Shown: positions 35,800 to 47,781, counted from the stretch's first letter. The stretch: 64,000 nucleotides of DNA from Eucommia ulmoides (GCA_016647705.1 CM028340.1:10803001-10867000); one strand, 5' to 3'. The notes: a model not told the origin generated them from the letters alone. A program made the numbers and translations.

Positions 35800-36440
35800 C
35801 CATCTAAACTAGATGAGGCCAAGAAAATAGGTGAGCACCCCAAGATCTTTCATCTCCAATTGTCTAGTGATAAATTTTTTGAGTTAAGAGATATCGCATA
35901 AATCATCCCCAATAATAATCATGTCATCTACGTACAATAAAAGAAGAATACTACCATTGTTAGCATGGCGAAGAAACGGCGAGGGGTAACTAGGCCACGA
36001 GGGGTATGTACATAAACTTCCTCACGAATATCGCCATTGAGAATTGCATTTTTGACATCCATCTAAAAAAAGTCTATTTTTGAATGGTAGAGACAACAAG
36101 AAGAATATGAATAGATGTGAACCGTATTTTTTACGTCCATCTAAAAAAAGTCTATTTTCAAATGGTAGTGACAACAAGAAGAATATGAATAGATGTGAGC
36201 CTCGCCACTGAAGCAACTGTTTCTTCATAGTTAATGCCATATTCCTCACCAAATCCATTTGCAACAAATGGGCTTTATATTATTTAACAAAACTATCAAA
36301 AAATGTTTTGATCTTAAACACCCGTTTGTACCCAATGGGAGTTTTTCCAAGGGAAGATCAACAATATCTCAGGTGTGAGTTTTCGCTAGGGCATGAAGTT
36401 CTTCACCCATTGCTTTCTACCAAAGAGGATTAGTACTAGC
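35800..36440 (-). pseudogene. Copia reverse transcriptase remnant
   Basis: The N-terminal phrase ANYHCFSTILHIHKPQSYKE near 36,420-36,500 leads into degenerate RT sequence. A tandem duplication of about 79 bp lies at 36,052-36,211 (shared CATCTAAAAAAAGTCTATTTT and AGACAACAAGAAGAATATGA-like text). Fossil. Confidence 0.75.
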
Positions 36441-36718
36441 CTCCTTATAGGATTGAGGCTTATGTATATGAAGTATAGTAGAAAAACAATGATAATTAGC
36501 GAGATAAAGAGGAGGATGAGTTACCCTAGTAGAATGGAAGGAGTAATCTAGGGCGTGGGTCTCAGAGGCAGTCGGTACAGAATCATTAGCTACAAGAGAA
36601 GTTTCAGGCATGGTCAATGGAGTTGGAAGGGGAAGATCAGCTGGTGGTTCTAAAGTGGACTCAGTGTAAGGTAAAAGAGTGGGCTCAACTGATGGTGCTA
36701 GAGTGGACTCAACAGTAC

Positions 36719-37260
36719 CTAGAACTGTATCCTCATGAAATAACTCAATAGATGGATTAGTAAAGAATCTGGAGTTAGAGATGGTTGATATGTTATATGA
36801 CAATATAGAAGAAAACATTTGATGTTCCCAAAAAATGACATGACGAGAGTTACGAAGAGTTTTAGAAATGGGATCCCAGCACCAATACCCTTTACATTTA
36901 ATCCCATATCCAAGACAAGTTCGGAGTATTCGGGAGGTTTACCAAAAATATTCTCAAATAGAGACTAATACTAGATTGTGGTGGAAGAGATACAGTTCAT
37001 TGTGTATACGGCGGTGAAGACAACATCACCCCAAAAACCCTCAGGACAGGATGAAGAAATGAGGAGAGTACAAATTATGTCAAGAATGTGTCTATGTTTG
37101 CATTCGACTCGTCCATTTTTTGGGATATGCTAAGACACGAATGGTGGGGGAGCGTGCCATTTTTGTGAAGCAAGTTTATAAAAACACGATCCTTGTATTC
37201 CATAGCATTCTCTAAGCAAAAAACTTTGATATTTCTAGAAAACTGGGTTTGAACCATAGA
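36719..37260 (-). pseudogene. Copia integrase remnant
   Basis: The ORF at 37,075-37,257 carries MVQTQFSRNIKVFCLENAME and NGTLPHHSCLSISQK, matching the copia integrase core wording. The C-terminal SRHVIFWEHQMF-type region is at about 36,800-36,850. Fossil. Confidence 0.8.
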
Positions 37261-37564
37261 GGAAAACTCATAATATATTTGGAATAGTTTGAATTTATTT
37301 TTCTTAAGAAACGACCATGTATATCAAGAGTAGTCATCCACAAAAATAACAACGAAAATAACCTATTGCGACGTGAGGAGAAGGCTCCCAAACATGAGAA
37401 TGAATTAGATCAAAGGGTGCAAGAGAAATAAATTGACTGTAACGGAAAGGTAGAGATGGTTGTTTTGCAAGTTGGCAATTAATACATTTGAAGGACTCAT
37501 GCTAAACTGAACCTAACTGACGACTAGAGATAAGCAATTTGATTCGGCCAGATGAAGTGTGGCA

Positions 37565-37999
37565 TTATTGAGAATGCCAAATATAGGATGGTGATAGGAA
37601 CAATGGTGGTTTCGGAGATAAGAATGATGATGATGAGTAAGAAGAGGATAATGGTGGTGGTGGTGGTGGTGAGGTTTCATAGGTTAATAAAGGGACATGG
37701 GGTTGTGGTGGTAGTGTGGTCTGAGGTGGAAGGTACGAAGTGTTGAGTTCAAATAGACGTCCAACTTTACGACCAATCCTAAGAATTTCTCCTGTTCTAA
37801 GATCCTCAACAAGATAATCATTATTAGAAAATATGATTTCAAATCCTAATTCACAAAGTTTCCTAACAAATAAAAGATTTAAGGTGAGTTTTAGAGTCAA
37901 GTATGTGTCAGGAATAGAACGATGTGAAATAGAAACCTGACTGGTATGAGTAACACGCATTTGAGAACCATCAGCAGTATGAGTACTAAGGGTATTCAT
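37565..37999 (-). pseudogene. Copia protease/pre-integrase remnant
   Basis: A 144-codon ORF contains LLFVRKLCELGFEIIFSNND and LRTGEILRIGRKVGRLFEL, the region between protease and integrase in copia polyproteins. It is followed by a Pro/Ser-rich tail arising from TCC/ACC repeats. Fossil. Confidence 0.8.
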
Positions 38000-38499
38000 A
38001 GCAGATAGTTTGGATGAGAAAGTCTTGGGATTACAACATGCAAAATAAAAAAAATAAAAAAACTAAGAAGAGTTACCTATAGTAAGTTAGAGAGCAGGGA
38101 AAACATTTATACCATTCTTGGAGAAAATATGGTGGAACAGTGAACCATATCTGGAATAGAAATGGTTATAATAGTATAGGTAGAATCTGAATCCTCTTTG
38201 GCATTGATAATGATCAAATAAGTGCAACCCGCAAACATCGTTGTTGAATATGATCAAAAATATACAACAAAGTATATTGTATGATATGAATCTAGAGAAA
38301 TCGCTACTACAGATGGATCCAGAATGCTAAAATTGTTCAGGAACCGATCTATACTCATGAAGAACCGATTGAGAAACCCTTGAACCGATCAAATCTCTAT
38401 TAGGAATCAAATCAACAATATAAAGATAACTATATTGTATAATCTGAATTTTATTAAATGGAGATCACAGATAGATCCGAATGTTGAAATTATCTAAGA

Positions 38500-39350
38500 A
38501 ATAATATTAAATCTTCAAAAACCAGTCGAAAAACAGGTGAACCGGCTTAAAAGCCACATAAATATAAAAGAAAGTATATTTCGTGAGTGTAAAATCACAA
38601 AACAGATGTCGGAATCAGAATCAGAGCATCCAAAAATGCCAAGACCTAATCCAAATTTGTAGAAAACCAGTCTAAACGTACCCAAACTAGCTAAAAGAAA
38701 TTCTCCATCTTGAACCAATGATGTGGCGGTTAACGTCCACGTGGAAGGGTCAAAGCTGACGTGGTAATGACTTCGCTCTGATTCACTGCTGATGTGGCAA
38801 AAGTTAATGCTAATGTGGCGATGACGTGGCAGGTTAACTTTGACGTGACAGTGATATGGCGATGACATGTCACTAGATTTAGCAGTGATGTGGTACTAAC
38901 TCGACGTTGACTAAGTTAACGTGTCCCCCTATCTGGCAGTGACGTGGTAGAGGGAGCTAGGGTGTCACGTGGATCTAACCAGGCACGAAGATAGCGCGTT
39001 TGAGAGCGCATGCGGCACCAGAACAGATCGAGGTTTGTTTTGTTGTACTCGTCTTGTTGAGATGGTTCCGATGGTATGGCCATTAATGGATTTGGAGCAC
39101 CAGTTGAGGCAGTAGAGCCCAAAATCAGTAACGACAGTGGTAGGGCGAACTCTTGACGTTTAGCGGCGCGTGGACGTGTGTTGGAGATCCTGTGGCATTA
39201 ATTTTGGTGGCGTTGTATTTGTCTCTGCAAGACGGTGACGGTGGTGTGATGTTTTTTCATACTAGAGCGAGGGTAAGCCCTATAGCAGTTATGAATACCA
39301 CGGGAAAAAAAAAATGGCAGCTAAATACTTTGAGAGGATTAGGGTTTTGA
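38500..39350 (-). pseudogene. Copia gag region, degenerate
   Basis: Assigned mainly by position between the 5' LTR and the protease region. ORFs such as 38,916-39,122 lack clear Gag landmarks. The stretch 38,700-38,960 holds many 'GTGACGTGGCA'-type short repeats. Confidence 0.4.
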
Positions 39351-39714
39351 AAATTTTAACAGTAACAGAACCAAGAAACATTGGCTCTTGATAATATGTT
39401 AGAATAATTGAGAAGTGGAATGGAAAACATGAAACGATTGTATTGATATTCAGGAAAACAATGTGATTTACAGTGATATAAAATAGAAATATTTATAAGG
39501 ACTAAGGGAACCTTAGGGTTGGGGATTTGATTTAGTGGGTCAAGCCCATATAATACATGAACATTAAACATGCTCAATCAATTTAAATTTTACCATAAAA
39601 TTAACAACATAATCTCAAAATATTAAAACGTATTCTTCAAACCCAAATTAAATTTTGTCAAAAGTAAAATACCCACAATTGAATTTCGTCATATTCTTAT
39701 ACCGACGTAAAAGA

Positions 39715-39832
39715 AAAATGATTTTTTTGCATTAGCATTTTTTTTATTCTGTCTTTATCTAAAATATTCAATAAAATGATTTTTTTGCATTAGCATTTTT
39801 TTTATTCTGTCTTTATCTAAAATATTCAATAT
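39715..39832. repeat. 58-bp exact tandem duplication
   Basis: Two adjacent copies (beginning at 39,716 and 39,774) appear identical; each contains ATTTTTTTGCATTAGC. A CA/A/TAA compound microsatellite follows at 39,837-39,879. Confidence 0.9.
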
Positions 39833-39892
39833 AATCACACACACACACACAAAAAAAAAATAATAATAATAATAATAATTCAATTCTGGGTA

Positions 39893-40484
39893 TCTATGAT
39901 ATGTTAGACTTTACTTATTGACCTTACTCTAAAAGAACTAAAATTGGAAGACATGGAAGGAGCTTTCACTATTGCTTTTCTAGTCAATTCTTACCCATCT
40001 CTTAATCCCATTCAAATGGATGGCCATGATTAGTTATTATCATCATTAATATATTATTACCCTCTTATTCAAATGAATGGCCAAACATACGAATAAAATA
40101 CATACAAAAAATGCCTAAAAAATAAAAATACAAAAATTAATCTAAATGCTCATATTTTCTTAAAATTAAAATTATGTTGAACTAAAATTTCATCAATCCA
40201 TCAAATATTAAACCATTCTCTAAATTTGAACATCTAAAATTAAAATGTTCATAATACTAATTGAAAACAAATATTACAAAATAGAAAGAAAAAAAAATTA
40301 AACACTCCAAAATAATACAAAGGTCACCCACAAAAATAAATATATATTAAAAAAAAATACAAAACCCACTAACCAATACAAAACAATTTCTCAAAAACAA
40401 AAAATATAAAAATATTTAAATAATAAAATAAAATATAGGTGAAAACAATTTTAAAACCTCGCACTTAGCGCAGGCTTGAAATTG
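39893..40484 (+). mobile_element. Helitron copy with degenerate 3' end
   Basis: The 3' hairpin (CCTCGC...GCGCAGG, about 40,456-40,475) is followed by a decayed terminus. The body matches the next copy block by block. The 5' end at a TC near 39,893 is a guess. It serves as an empty-site paralog for the MITE in the neighbouring copy. Confidence 0.6.
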
Positions 40485-41610
40485 AAGGTAATTCCACTAT
40501 TGTTCTTCTCTTCAATCTTAGCTCATCTCTCACTCCTATTCAAATGGATGGCCAAGACTAATTCTTACCACCATTAATATATTTTAACCCTCTTATTCAA
40601 ATGGATGGCCAAACATACTAATAAAACAAATTTAGAAAATGGGGCATTCAATGGAAAATCCGTTATTTCACCCTTAATTTTAAAAAAGTCTCAGAGACGA
40701 AAACAACTCGTGTTTTAGTACCGCCTATTTAAAAAGCGGAAGCCAATACACGAGTCTACACATTCACAATTACATGTAACTATTTTGTGTATAAATTTTA
40801 TTAGATATAACAAATTTTACTATATCTTGTATTGTGCAATTAATTTGCATGTAAAAATTTGTTAGTTGTAACAAAAATTACATAAAATATATGTAATTAT
40901 TTACATATAACTAAATGTACACAAATACATGTTACTAATATTAAACTAATTTATGTATGTAATATTTGTTAAATGTCACAAATATTATACAAATACATAT
41001 AATTCGTAACCTGTAACTAATATTACGTAAGTACATGTAACAAAAAAAAATACACAGATATATTTAATACATTTTAATTATTAAATTGTAACTACTATTC
41101 ACTATAATACAAATTTACTCACTAAAGTTCTCTCTAGTTTTAAAGGATTAAATCAAAACTTAAGTCTTAAGCGGGACTTTTTCAATTTAGGTTTGTTATT
41201 TGGGACTAATGACCAATTATCCCTAAAAATATATATATATACAAAAATTAATATGAACACTCATATTTCTTTTAAATTAGAATTATGTTGAACTACGATT
41301 TCATTATCCCATTAAACATAATTTCAACACCTAAAACTAAAACGTTTTTAATACTAATTGAAAACAAATATTGCAAAATAGAAAAAAAAACAATTGAATA
41401 AATAAATAAAAAATAAAAAAATTAAACACTCCAAAATAATACAAAGTTCACTCATAGAATTAAAAATATATGAAAAACAATACAACCCCCACTTACCAAT
41501 ACAACATTTCTTTCTCAAAAGCAACAAATTTAAAATTATATTTAAATAATTAAATAAAATATACGTGAAAATTATTTGAAAACCTACGGTTAGCATGGGT
41601 CTAAAACTAG
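40485..41610 (+). mobile_element. Helitron copy with intact 3' hairpin and CTAG
   Basis: It ends with the hairpin ACCTACGGTTAGCATGGGT (41,582-41,600) and CTAG at 41,607-41,610, followed by T. Blocks at 40,490-40,630 and 41,236-41,610 align with 39,960-40,110 and 40,112-40,484 of the copy before it, so the two lie in tandem. It is interrupted by a MITE at 40,641-41,223. Non-coding. Confidence 0.72.
40641..41223. mobile_element. MITE with about 50-bp terminal inverted repeats
   Basis: The left end GGGGCATTCAATGG...AAAAAAGTCTC and the reverse complement of the right end GGGATAATTGGTCATTAGTCCC...GAAAAAGTCCC are imperfect inverted repeats. At 583 bp it is non-coding. The neighbouring Helitron copy lacks this block at the homologous point (about 40,110), confirming it as an insertion. 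Long inverted repeats suggest a Mutator-like MITE; flanking duplications of about 9 bp are too decayed to be sure. Confidence 0.65.
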
Positions 41611-41859
41611 TTTTAAATTAAAACAAGTCCAAGAATATTTTATATATTATTTTTTGCGGTTAACACAAAATATCCTCTATTCATTATCTTATGGATTTAA
41701 AAAGACTTCAAACGTGAAAATAAAATAAAAGATAAAATGGTGTTCCCTTTTTATACCACTTATTGATTATGAATGAAATTAACAAGTTTGGCCCTAGGGG
41801 AGTTTTGTTTCTTTTTAGTAAAGGTTATCTTGGTTAAAATTGAAATTGGAGGAAGTGAG

Positions 41860-42830
41860 GTGAGAAAAAAAAAAAAAAAAACATTTTTTGGGATCACTTA
41901 TTATCAAGAAATCCATTTTGTTTAAGAAAGAATATTATTATCAAGAAGTCTTTTATTTTTTAAAGTTTCTTTAAGGAATTTTTTTATTTTTGACAAAAAG
42001 TAAAGAAACATTTGTAGATTCCTTATTAAAAAGGATTTTTATTTTTATTTTTATTTTTTTTCAAGTAAAACAACATTTTGGAAATTCTTAAATTTTTAAT
42101 CATGAATTCTATTTGAAAATATGACATTTGAGGATTCTTATTATCAAGAGATCCTCACGAAAGAGAAAATTTGAATTTTTTGAAAAAAATTCTTAAAACA
42201 ATAACAATAACTATGCATTTGTTCCACTTAAATAGGATCGATTGCATGAATCAATTTATATCATAATAAACGATCAAGGGTCATCCCCTCAGTCAATTTC
42301 AATATCATCAAATTAGCGCTAATTGTCTCGTACGCCCCAAGTTTTCTTATTATCAAGAAATTTCAGAAATTAAATTTGCAAACATTTTTTTGAGGATTCT
42401 TATTATCAACAAATATCCCGGAAAAGTAAGACGAGATTTTTGGGAAAAAATTTATTATCACGAAATTTCAAAATTTTAAGGTTAAAGACCATTTGGAGGA
42501 TTCTTATTATCAAGTAGTCCATTTGGTAAATAAAACTATTTTCGAAAAAACTTGTTATAAAGAAATTCTATTTTAAAGCAAAAGAAACATTTTAAGAATT
42601 CATGATATAACGAAGTCCTTAGGAAAATAAAACATTTTGGAAGAATTTGTTATAAGGAAATATCATTTTCAGAGTAAACAAACAATTTTCGAGGATTCTC
42701 ATTATCAACATATCCTTGAAAAAAGTAAAGAAAAATTTTTAACTAAAGAAAGAAATTTCTATTTTTTAAAGGCAAAAACAACTTCTTTTAGGTATCTTAT
42801 TATCAAGATGTCCTAATAAAAAATAAAATC
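41860..42830. repeat. Degenerate 'TTATTATCAAG' repeat field
   Basis: At least ten imperfect copies of GGATTCTTATTATCAAGAAATCC occur with irregular 45-110 bp spacing (e.g. 41,897, 41,936, 42,137, 42,346, 42,400, 42,503, 42,799). A-rich links such as GAAAAGTAAA separate them. It is an old diverged tandem family, not open for coding. Confidence 0.75.
42198..42335 (+). repeat. Dispersed plant repeat segment
   Basis: The text TTGTTCCACTTAAATAGGAT and CGATCAAGGGTCATCCCC is reminiscent of a dispersed repeat common in plant introns. I cannot name its family. Confidence 0.3.
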
Positions 42831-42882
42831 ATTTTTTACGAAAATGAAATGCAATACTTCAGCCAAGTTAATCTTAACTTAA

Positions 42883-42885
<3 letters not shown>

Positions 42886-42926
<41 letters not shown>
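42886..42926. repeat. Poly(A) tract, 41 bases
   Basis: A pure A run. The words CTTCAGCCAAG precede it (about 42,858) and recur at about 43,023 before a second A run, hinting at a small duplication. Confidence 0.9.
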
Positions 42927-42929
<3 letters not shown>

Positions 42930-44123
42930 TGTTTTGAGGAAACGTCTCCCTTACCCACCATTTAAAGTTTCACACATACTTGGGAAACCTAAAAATGGAG
43001 TATGGGAGACTATCCTTTCAACCTTCAGCCAAGACAAAAAAAAAAAAAATTGTTTATTTTTTATTTTACTCTTTTTCGCTTTGTTATATGTAGACAGAAA
43101 GTAAATACGATGAAAATATATGAATATTTAAGGCGTGGAAAGGCATATAATAGAAAATAAAGTACTAAAAAGTAAATGTCAGAAATGAAAAGTGTGAAAA
43201 GTCGCAGAGCAGGAAAGTTAAATGAAAAAAATTTAATTGCGCGGAAAAACATAGAACGGTAAAAATAAAAAACAGAAATTTAAAGTACAGAAAAGTATAT
43301 GACTAAAAAATAAATTCAAAAAAATAAATAATTTTTAAAATGTTCTTTTGAGAACGTCCTCTTAGGTTTTGTACATTTTTAAGTCCTCCTTTAAAGCAGT
43401 AAAACAAGAAAAATAAATGTTTGAGGGGGTTTTAGGTAAGACTTACCATGCTTAGAGGAGGACGTCTTACCTTCCTATGTCTTTCCATTAGTGGAAATGA
43501 CCTAGGGGTACTCCCAATTTGCAATCTCAACTCGTGAGGAGGTATCTGAAGTTTCGTCTTATTCCCGGGAGGTGCTCGGGAAGTGAATTTTGGTGGAAAC
43601 CGAAATTAAATGGGTGGAAACCGAAATTAAATATTTTAAAAGTGATATCCATTTGATAAACCACTTTCAATTTAATTAATTTGGCCCTCTCAAAATAACT
43701 TTTATAAATTTCAATTTTTACTCGTAACTTTTATATAGCCGAAATTCATCAGGATTTACTGATTCTTTGTTTTTCTTATATTAGAACAATATGCAAAATT
43801 TTATTAACACCAGTAAGATGTATTCAAGAGGATAACGAAGGCAATATGTACTTTAAAGGATTTCCTTCTCTATTATTCCAAATATGAATTCTATGAGTGT
43901 TACACGACACTGGAATTGACATGATGCATCTTATATGGCGGAGGGTAGAGACGTTGTTCACATTGGCCCTAAAACAATATCTTTTTTGAAAGATTATACT
44001 CGATACGGAATTAGAATGAAAAGTAATGAAAATTTTGATTCTTCGCAATGAGCACCATCACTTCTTCAGATAGCATTAAGCCACTTATTTCTTCAAGAGT
44101 GTAACGAAGTTTTCTCGTACTTT
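42927..44123. other. No gene recognised
   Basis: A-rich and mixed sequence. One 21-bp tandem pair (GGTGGAAACCGAAATTAAAT) lies at about 43,592-43,633. Minus ORFs here are short and biased. Confidence 0.5.
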
Positions 44124-44128
44124 CTATC

Positions 44129-45911
44129 TGTTAGATTATGGAACAGGTCGGGTCAATCCGTTGAGCGTCCATATGGGCCCCATGATTCATAGAGAGTTAC
44201 CATGTGAATGGGTACACCTCTTGATCTTAAGAATCACGTCTATTCGGTGGACACCCATTGAAATGGACAAACCCTTTCGATAGACATCCATTTGAACGGA
44301 CACATCCTTTGGGATTTTCTCTATAAATATGCTTTGATACCTCTAAGATTTCTATCTCATCAAATTACAGAAAATTTGAGTAGCCTTGATTAGTGAGTGT
44401 ATGGATATTATTGAAAAATACTCTAGTAGTATTTTTCTTGCCGACAAGAGAAGAAACAAAGAACGGGTTGTAATCGAGTCTTCTGAATCCAAAAGGTACG
44501 CTTCCGTTTTTATGTTTCCGCATTATACTACATTGGTCTCAGAGCCCTATAGACTCGTTTCGCCAAATCATGTTGTCCATGGAAGAAAATCGTTTTTTTT
44601 CGTAAATGACCGATTTTTTTTATTTATTTTTTTTGAAAAAATCAATATTTTTGGAAAACTTTTATACATACAAATTCTGCGTTCCATTACGATTCTAACG
44701 ATATAAATTTCATGAAATTTGGACTTGCGGTTGGTTTTATTTGTTTTTTTAAATATTGAAAATCCAAAAGAACTTCGTGCACTGTTCATTGGTTGGTACC
44801 TAGTTCTAATTGAGCGCTGAAGAAGACAATCTAAATGACGTCATTTTGTTTTTGTTGTGTGAAACGATACGGCGTGAGTTATAATTCAGTTCACACACAT
44901 TTCAAATTATAAGAAGTGTTGGTTCATTGGCACCTTTTAGAGTTATAGTGGTTGAAGCGGCTGAGAGTAAAATAAAGCCACTCTATAACCGCTAGGACAG
45001 TCCAAACATTATGACTACAAGACCGCAATGTTTATATATAACTTGCATGTTTGAGTTATAATGCATTTATTACCATGCTTAATTGTATACCATGACATGA
45101 AATTTGATTTCATTACTTGTGAGCATGAATTAAATATAAATTTTTCATGTTATTTAATTTGATACACATATAAAGCTATTTTTCAAAATTATATATATTA
45201 TTTTATTATTTTTTTAAAATATGCACGTTACTGCAAAAGAGATTAAGCATGTTCTGAATTTTAAATTCTAAAGGGGATAGAAATGCTTCATTTAATGTGA
45301 CTAAATTGGTCTTGGGCATAGACAAGTATTTTATTTTACAGCAAGATGTTGCCATGTTAGTTTGATAGAAACTTAATACGATGTTCTCACATTGTTTGAA
45401 GATACTCGTCGGTCGCACACACCACTAACCTGTATGAAGAGAGTATAATGCATGAGTTTAAAGAGAGAAACACATTTGATGCCCATTGTGTTCGAGTGGG
45501 AGATGTTGGATTATGGAGCGGGTCGAGTCAATCCATGGAGCGTCCACATGAGCCCCATGATTTATGGAGAGTCACAATGTGAATGGGTGGTACACCTCTT
45601 AATCTTAAGAATCACGTCTATTCGGTAGACACCCATTGGAATGGACATACCCTTTCGGTAGACACCCATTGAAACGAACACATCTTTTGGGATTTTCCCT
45701 ATAAATATGTATTGATACCTCTAAGGTTTTTATCCCATCAGATTATAGAAAATTTGAGTGGCCTTGATTAGTGAGTGTGTAAATATTATTGAAAAATACT
45801 CTAGTTGTATTTTTTTTTTGCCGATGAGAGAAAAAACGAGGAACAGATTGTAAACGAGTCTTCTAATCTAAAAGGTACGCTTCCGTTTTTATGTTTCCGC
45901 ATTACACTACA
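44129..45911 (+). mobile_element. Small non-autonomous copia-type LTR element, complete
   Basis: LTRs 44,129-44,532 and 45,504-45,911 start TGTTAG/TGTTGG and end ACTACA, with a perfect CTATC target duplication (44,124-44,128 and 45,912-45,916). A primer-binding site (TTGGTCTCAGAGCC, 44,533-44,546) follows the left LTR and a polypurine tract (GAGTGGGAGA, 45,494-45,503) precedes the right. A TATA box CTATAAATATG lies at about 44,321. The 971-bp interior has no coding domain, so it is TRIM/LARD-like and mobilised in trans. About one LTR base in nine differs by eye, suggesting a few million years or more. Structurally whole. Confidence 0.9.
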
Positions 45912-45916
45912 CTATC

Positions 45917-46900
45917 TGCAAACTACCTGCAATAGCTTTAACTCTTTCTATATATTCATCCATAGAAAATTTAAAAAATTCATTATTACCCTATATTTTG
46001 AGTAAGTGAGCTTTTCAATTTAAATAATACCCTCTATAATCTTTTTAGGGTCAACTGTGCCCTAGTGATTTATAGTTTAATGTTACATTATGTATAGAAC
46101 TTTTAAGTGAAAAATTAGTTTTTAGCTAATTATATGTTTAACTATTTTGTCATAAATTAGTTTAGATGTATAAAATTAAAGGTTTAAGTGTATTTTTATT
46201 TTTTTATTCTATCAAATTACATAAACAAAGTGTCAAAACTGAGTTTATGACAGTGAAGCATAAAGTATATTTAAAAAGGACGCTCCAAATAATCATTAAA
46301 TTAGGCATAATATTTTTGATTAATTTTGTGGATAACTGGATATTATTTAGTCTCGGACTTTGTTTGATATTGTGTGATTTGAAAACAATTTTTTTTTTTT
46401 TTAATTAATTTAGGGTTGTTAATATCATGTTTTAACTCTTTACTTGTACATTTTTTTGTTTGTTTGTTTTTTTTCTCCTCTCTCTCTTTTAAAAAAATTA
46501 TTTGAATAGTTATTGATTAGATTATATTTTGTATGTATTCTATTGTTGATAACTAGAAGTGAATGTTAATATTTTGCGCCCTTTCTCAACTGATTTTTTG
46601 ACTTCGCCACTTTGAATTTGTCAGGTTTTTAAAGTGTGTGAGTGCTATATGGTGTGAATTTGTGTACATTGTCACTTTGTAGCTCAAATTTTCCCCTTAT
46701 TTATCCATATTGGCAAACCAAAAATATATATACACACATATATAAAAGAAAACACAAGACAAAACACAAACTTTTATATTTCTATTATACATAAGACATA
46801 TTCATACATAACAAGAATACAAGAGTACTTTACCACTATTTGAAATTAAACGATCACACATTGACCAACAATTACAATCAGTACAGTAGCTGGTTGTTGC
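45917..46900. other. No gene recognised
   Basis: AT-rich sequence with T runs. The ORF at 46,166-46,408 (80 codons) is Leu/Ile/Phe/Lys-rich as expected of AT-rich DNA. The segment ends in the 3' flank of the peptide gene. Confidence 0.45.
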
Positions 46901-46942
46901 TGCTTGATAGATAAGTTACTATATATAGTAACTAGCAGCATT
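46900..46942. other. Perfect palindrome in the gene's 3' flank
   Basis: AGTTACTATATATAGTAACT (46,913-46,932) is a perfect 20-bp palindrome, flanked by GCTGCT on one side and AGCAGC on the other. It would fold into an RNA hairpin downstream of the stop. Confidence 0.7.
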
Positions 46943-46959
46943 TATTTATTTAATTATTA

Positions 46960-46965
46960 TTTATT
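46960..46965 (-). promoter_or_regulatory. Possible poly(A) signal of the Cys-rich peptide gene
   Basis: AATAAA on minus about 28 bases after the stop; another lies at 46,941-46,946. Confidence 0.4.
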
Positions 46966-46992
46966 ACATTGATTTCTTGACACATTTTCTTA

Positions 46993-47593
46993 TTAATTAC
47001 AGCAATAATAGTAGCAGTAGCAATAGCGTCCAATACATCTGCCGTACCGATACGGTGTAGGGCATTTAAAGTTACAACCACTGCAGAGGCCCCTGCGAAT
47101 TCTACAAAGTCTTCGACCTTGAGCCTCCGCCATTTGCATCTCTAGAAAAACAAATCCAACATTATATTAAAAGGGTCCATACTTTATAAATTGAATTATT
47201 ATAAAAATATTATAATAAAAATGTATATTTTCGAAAGCTAAAGGAGGCTTGAGCCCATTGGACACAAAAACGGATCCAAAACTAACAAATATGACAATTC
47301 TTTGAAGTCATAAGTTAACAATCAATTGAAAAAAAAAAACAGATTAATAGGATTGCAATGAAATTGTAATTTTTTAAACTAAATTGAGAAAAACTAAAGA
47401 TTAATTAAGACTTTATTTGTCTAAACAAATATATATACATATATAGTTTGGGGAGTGGGGGGTAGAAGTTAGAACTAGGGAAACATATATACTTGATATG
47501 CAAGTTAAACTTCTAACCAATTTAAGGGAAATATCGATATAATATCCTCAAGTGGCTGAGTTTTGAGTGGAAAAAGAAAAGGTATGAATGGGA

Positions 47594-47624
<31 letters not shown>

Positions 47625-47717
47625 GTTACAAGACTACCCACCAGAAGGTGCAAAGAGGAGAAGGAAGCAGCAAATGAGAGCAAGAAGGGTGGCACCACTG
47701 ATTAGAGACTTGGCCAT
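46993..47717 (-). CDS. Cysteine-rich secreted peptide, defensin-like, two exons
   Basis: Exon 1 is 47,717-47,642 and exon 2 is 47,141-46,993 (minus), giving 74 residues. A 500-bp intron begins GTGGGT and ends TTTTTCTAG, phase 1. Residues 1-25 (MAKSLISGATLLALICCFLL and onward) form a hydrophobic signal peptide; the first intron right after it is usual for plant secreted Cys-rich peptides. The mature part is basic and Tyr-rich with nine Cys at residues 38, 45, 48, 52, 61, 66, 68, 72 and 73. The C-x3-C (48/52), G-x-C (59-61) and C-x-C (66/68) spacings resemble the Cys-stabilised alpha-beta and gamma-core pattern of defensins, but the CYCYYYCC ending is unusual. An apoplastic defence or signalling role is inference. 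The start follows a good TATA box at proper distance. Confidence 0.8.
47594..47622. repeat. (TA)n microsatellite in intron
   Basis: About 14 TA units near the donor end of the peptide gene's intron. Confidence 0.9.
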
Positions 47718-47781
47718 TGTTGCTATGTAGTTTTGGTGCAATGTAATATGCTTGTGGGGAAATTGAATGAATGCTTAGCAG

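Larger units (their letters stand above)
34804..39570 (-). mobile_element. Ty1/copia retrotransposon with both LTRs, broken
   Basis: Short LTRs, 34,804-34,975 (3') and 39,397-39,570 (5'), are flanked by a perfect TGCTC target duplication (34,799-34,803 and 39,571-39,575). The polypurine tract (minus GAGAGGGGA) lies just inside the left LTR. A diverged primer-binding site (minus TATCAAGAGCC) lies at about 39,381-39,392. Copia order on minus: gag (about 39.3-38.5 kb), protease/pre-integrase (38.0-37.5), integrase (37.3-36.8), RT (36.4-35.8), RNase H (35.4-35.2). Nearly one LTR base in five differs by eye, so it is old, and it has many breaks. Confidence 0.9.

Noticed and set aside
37552-37746. 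Val/Met/Arg-rich plus ORF
   Set aside because: Antisense of the Ser/Pro-coding TCC/ACC repeats of the copia polyprotein.
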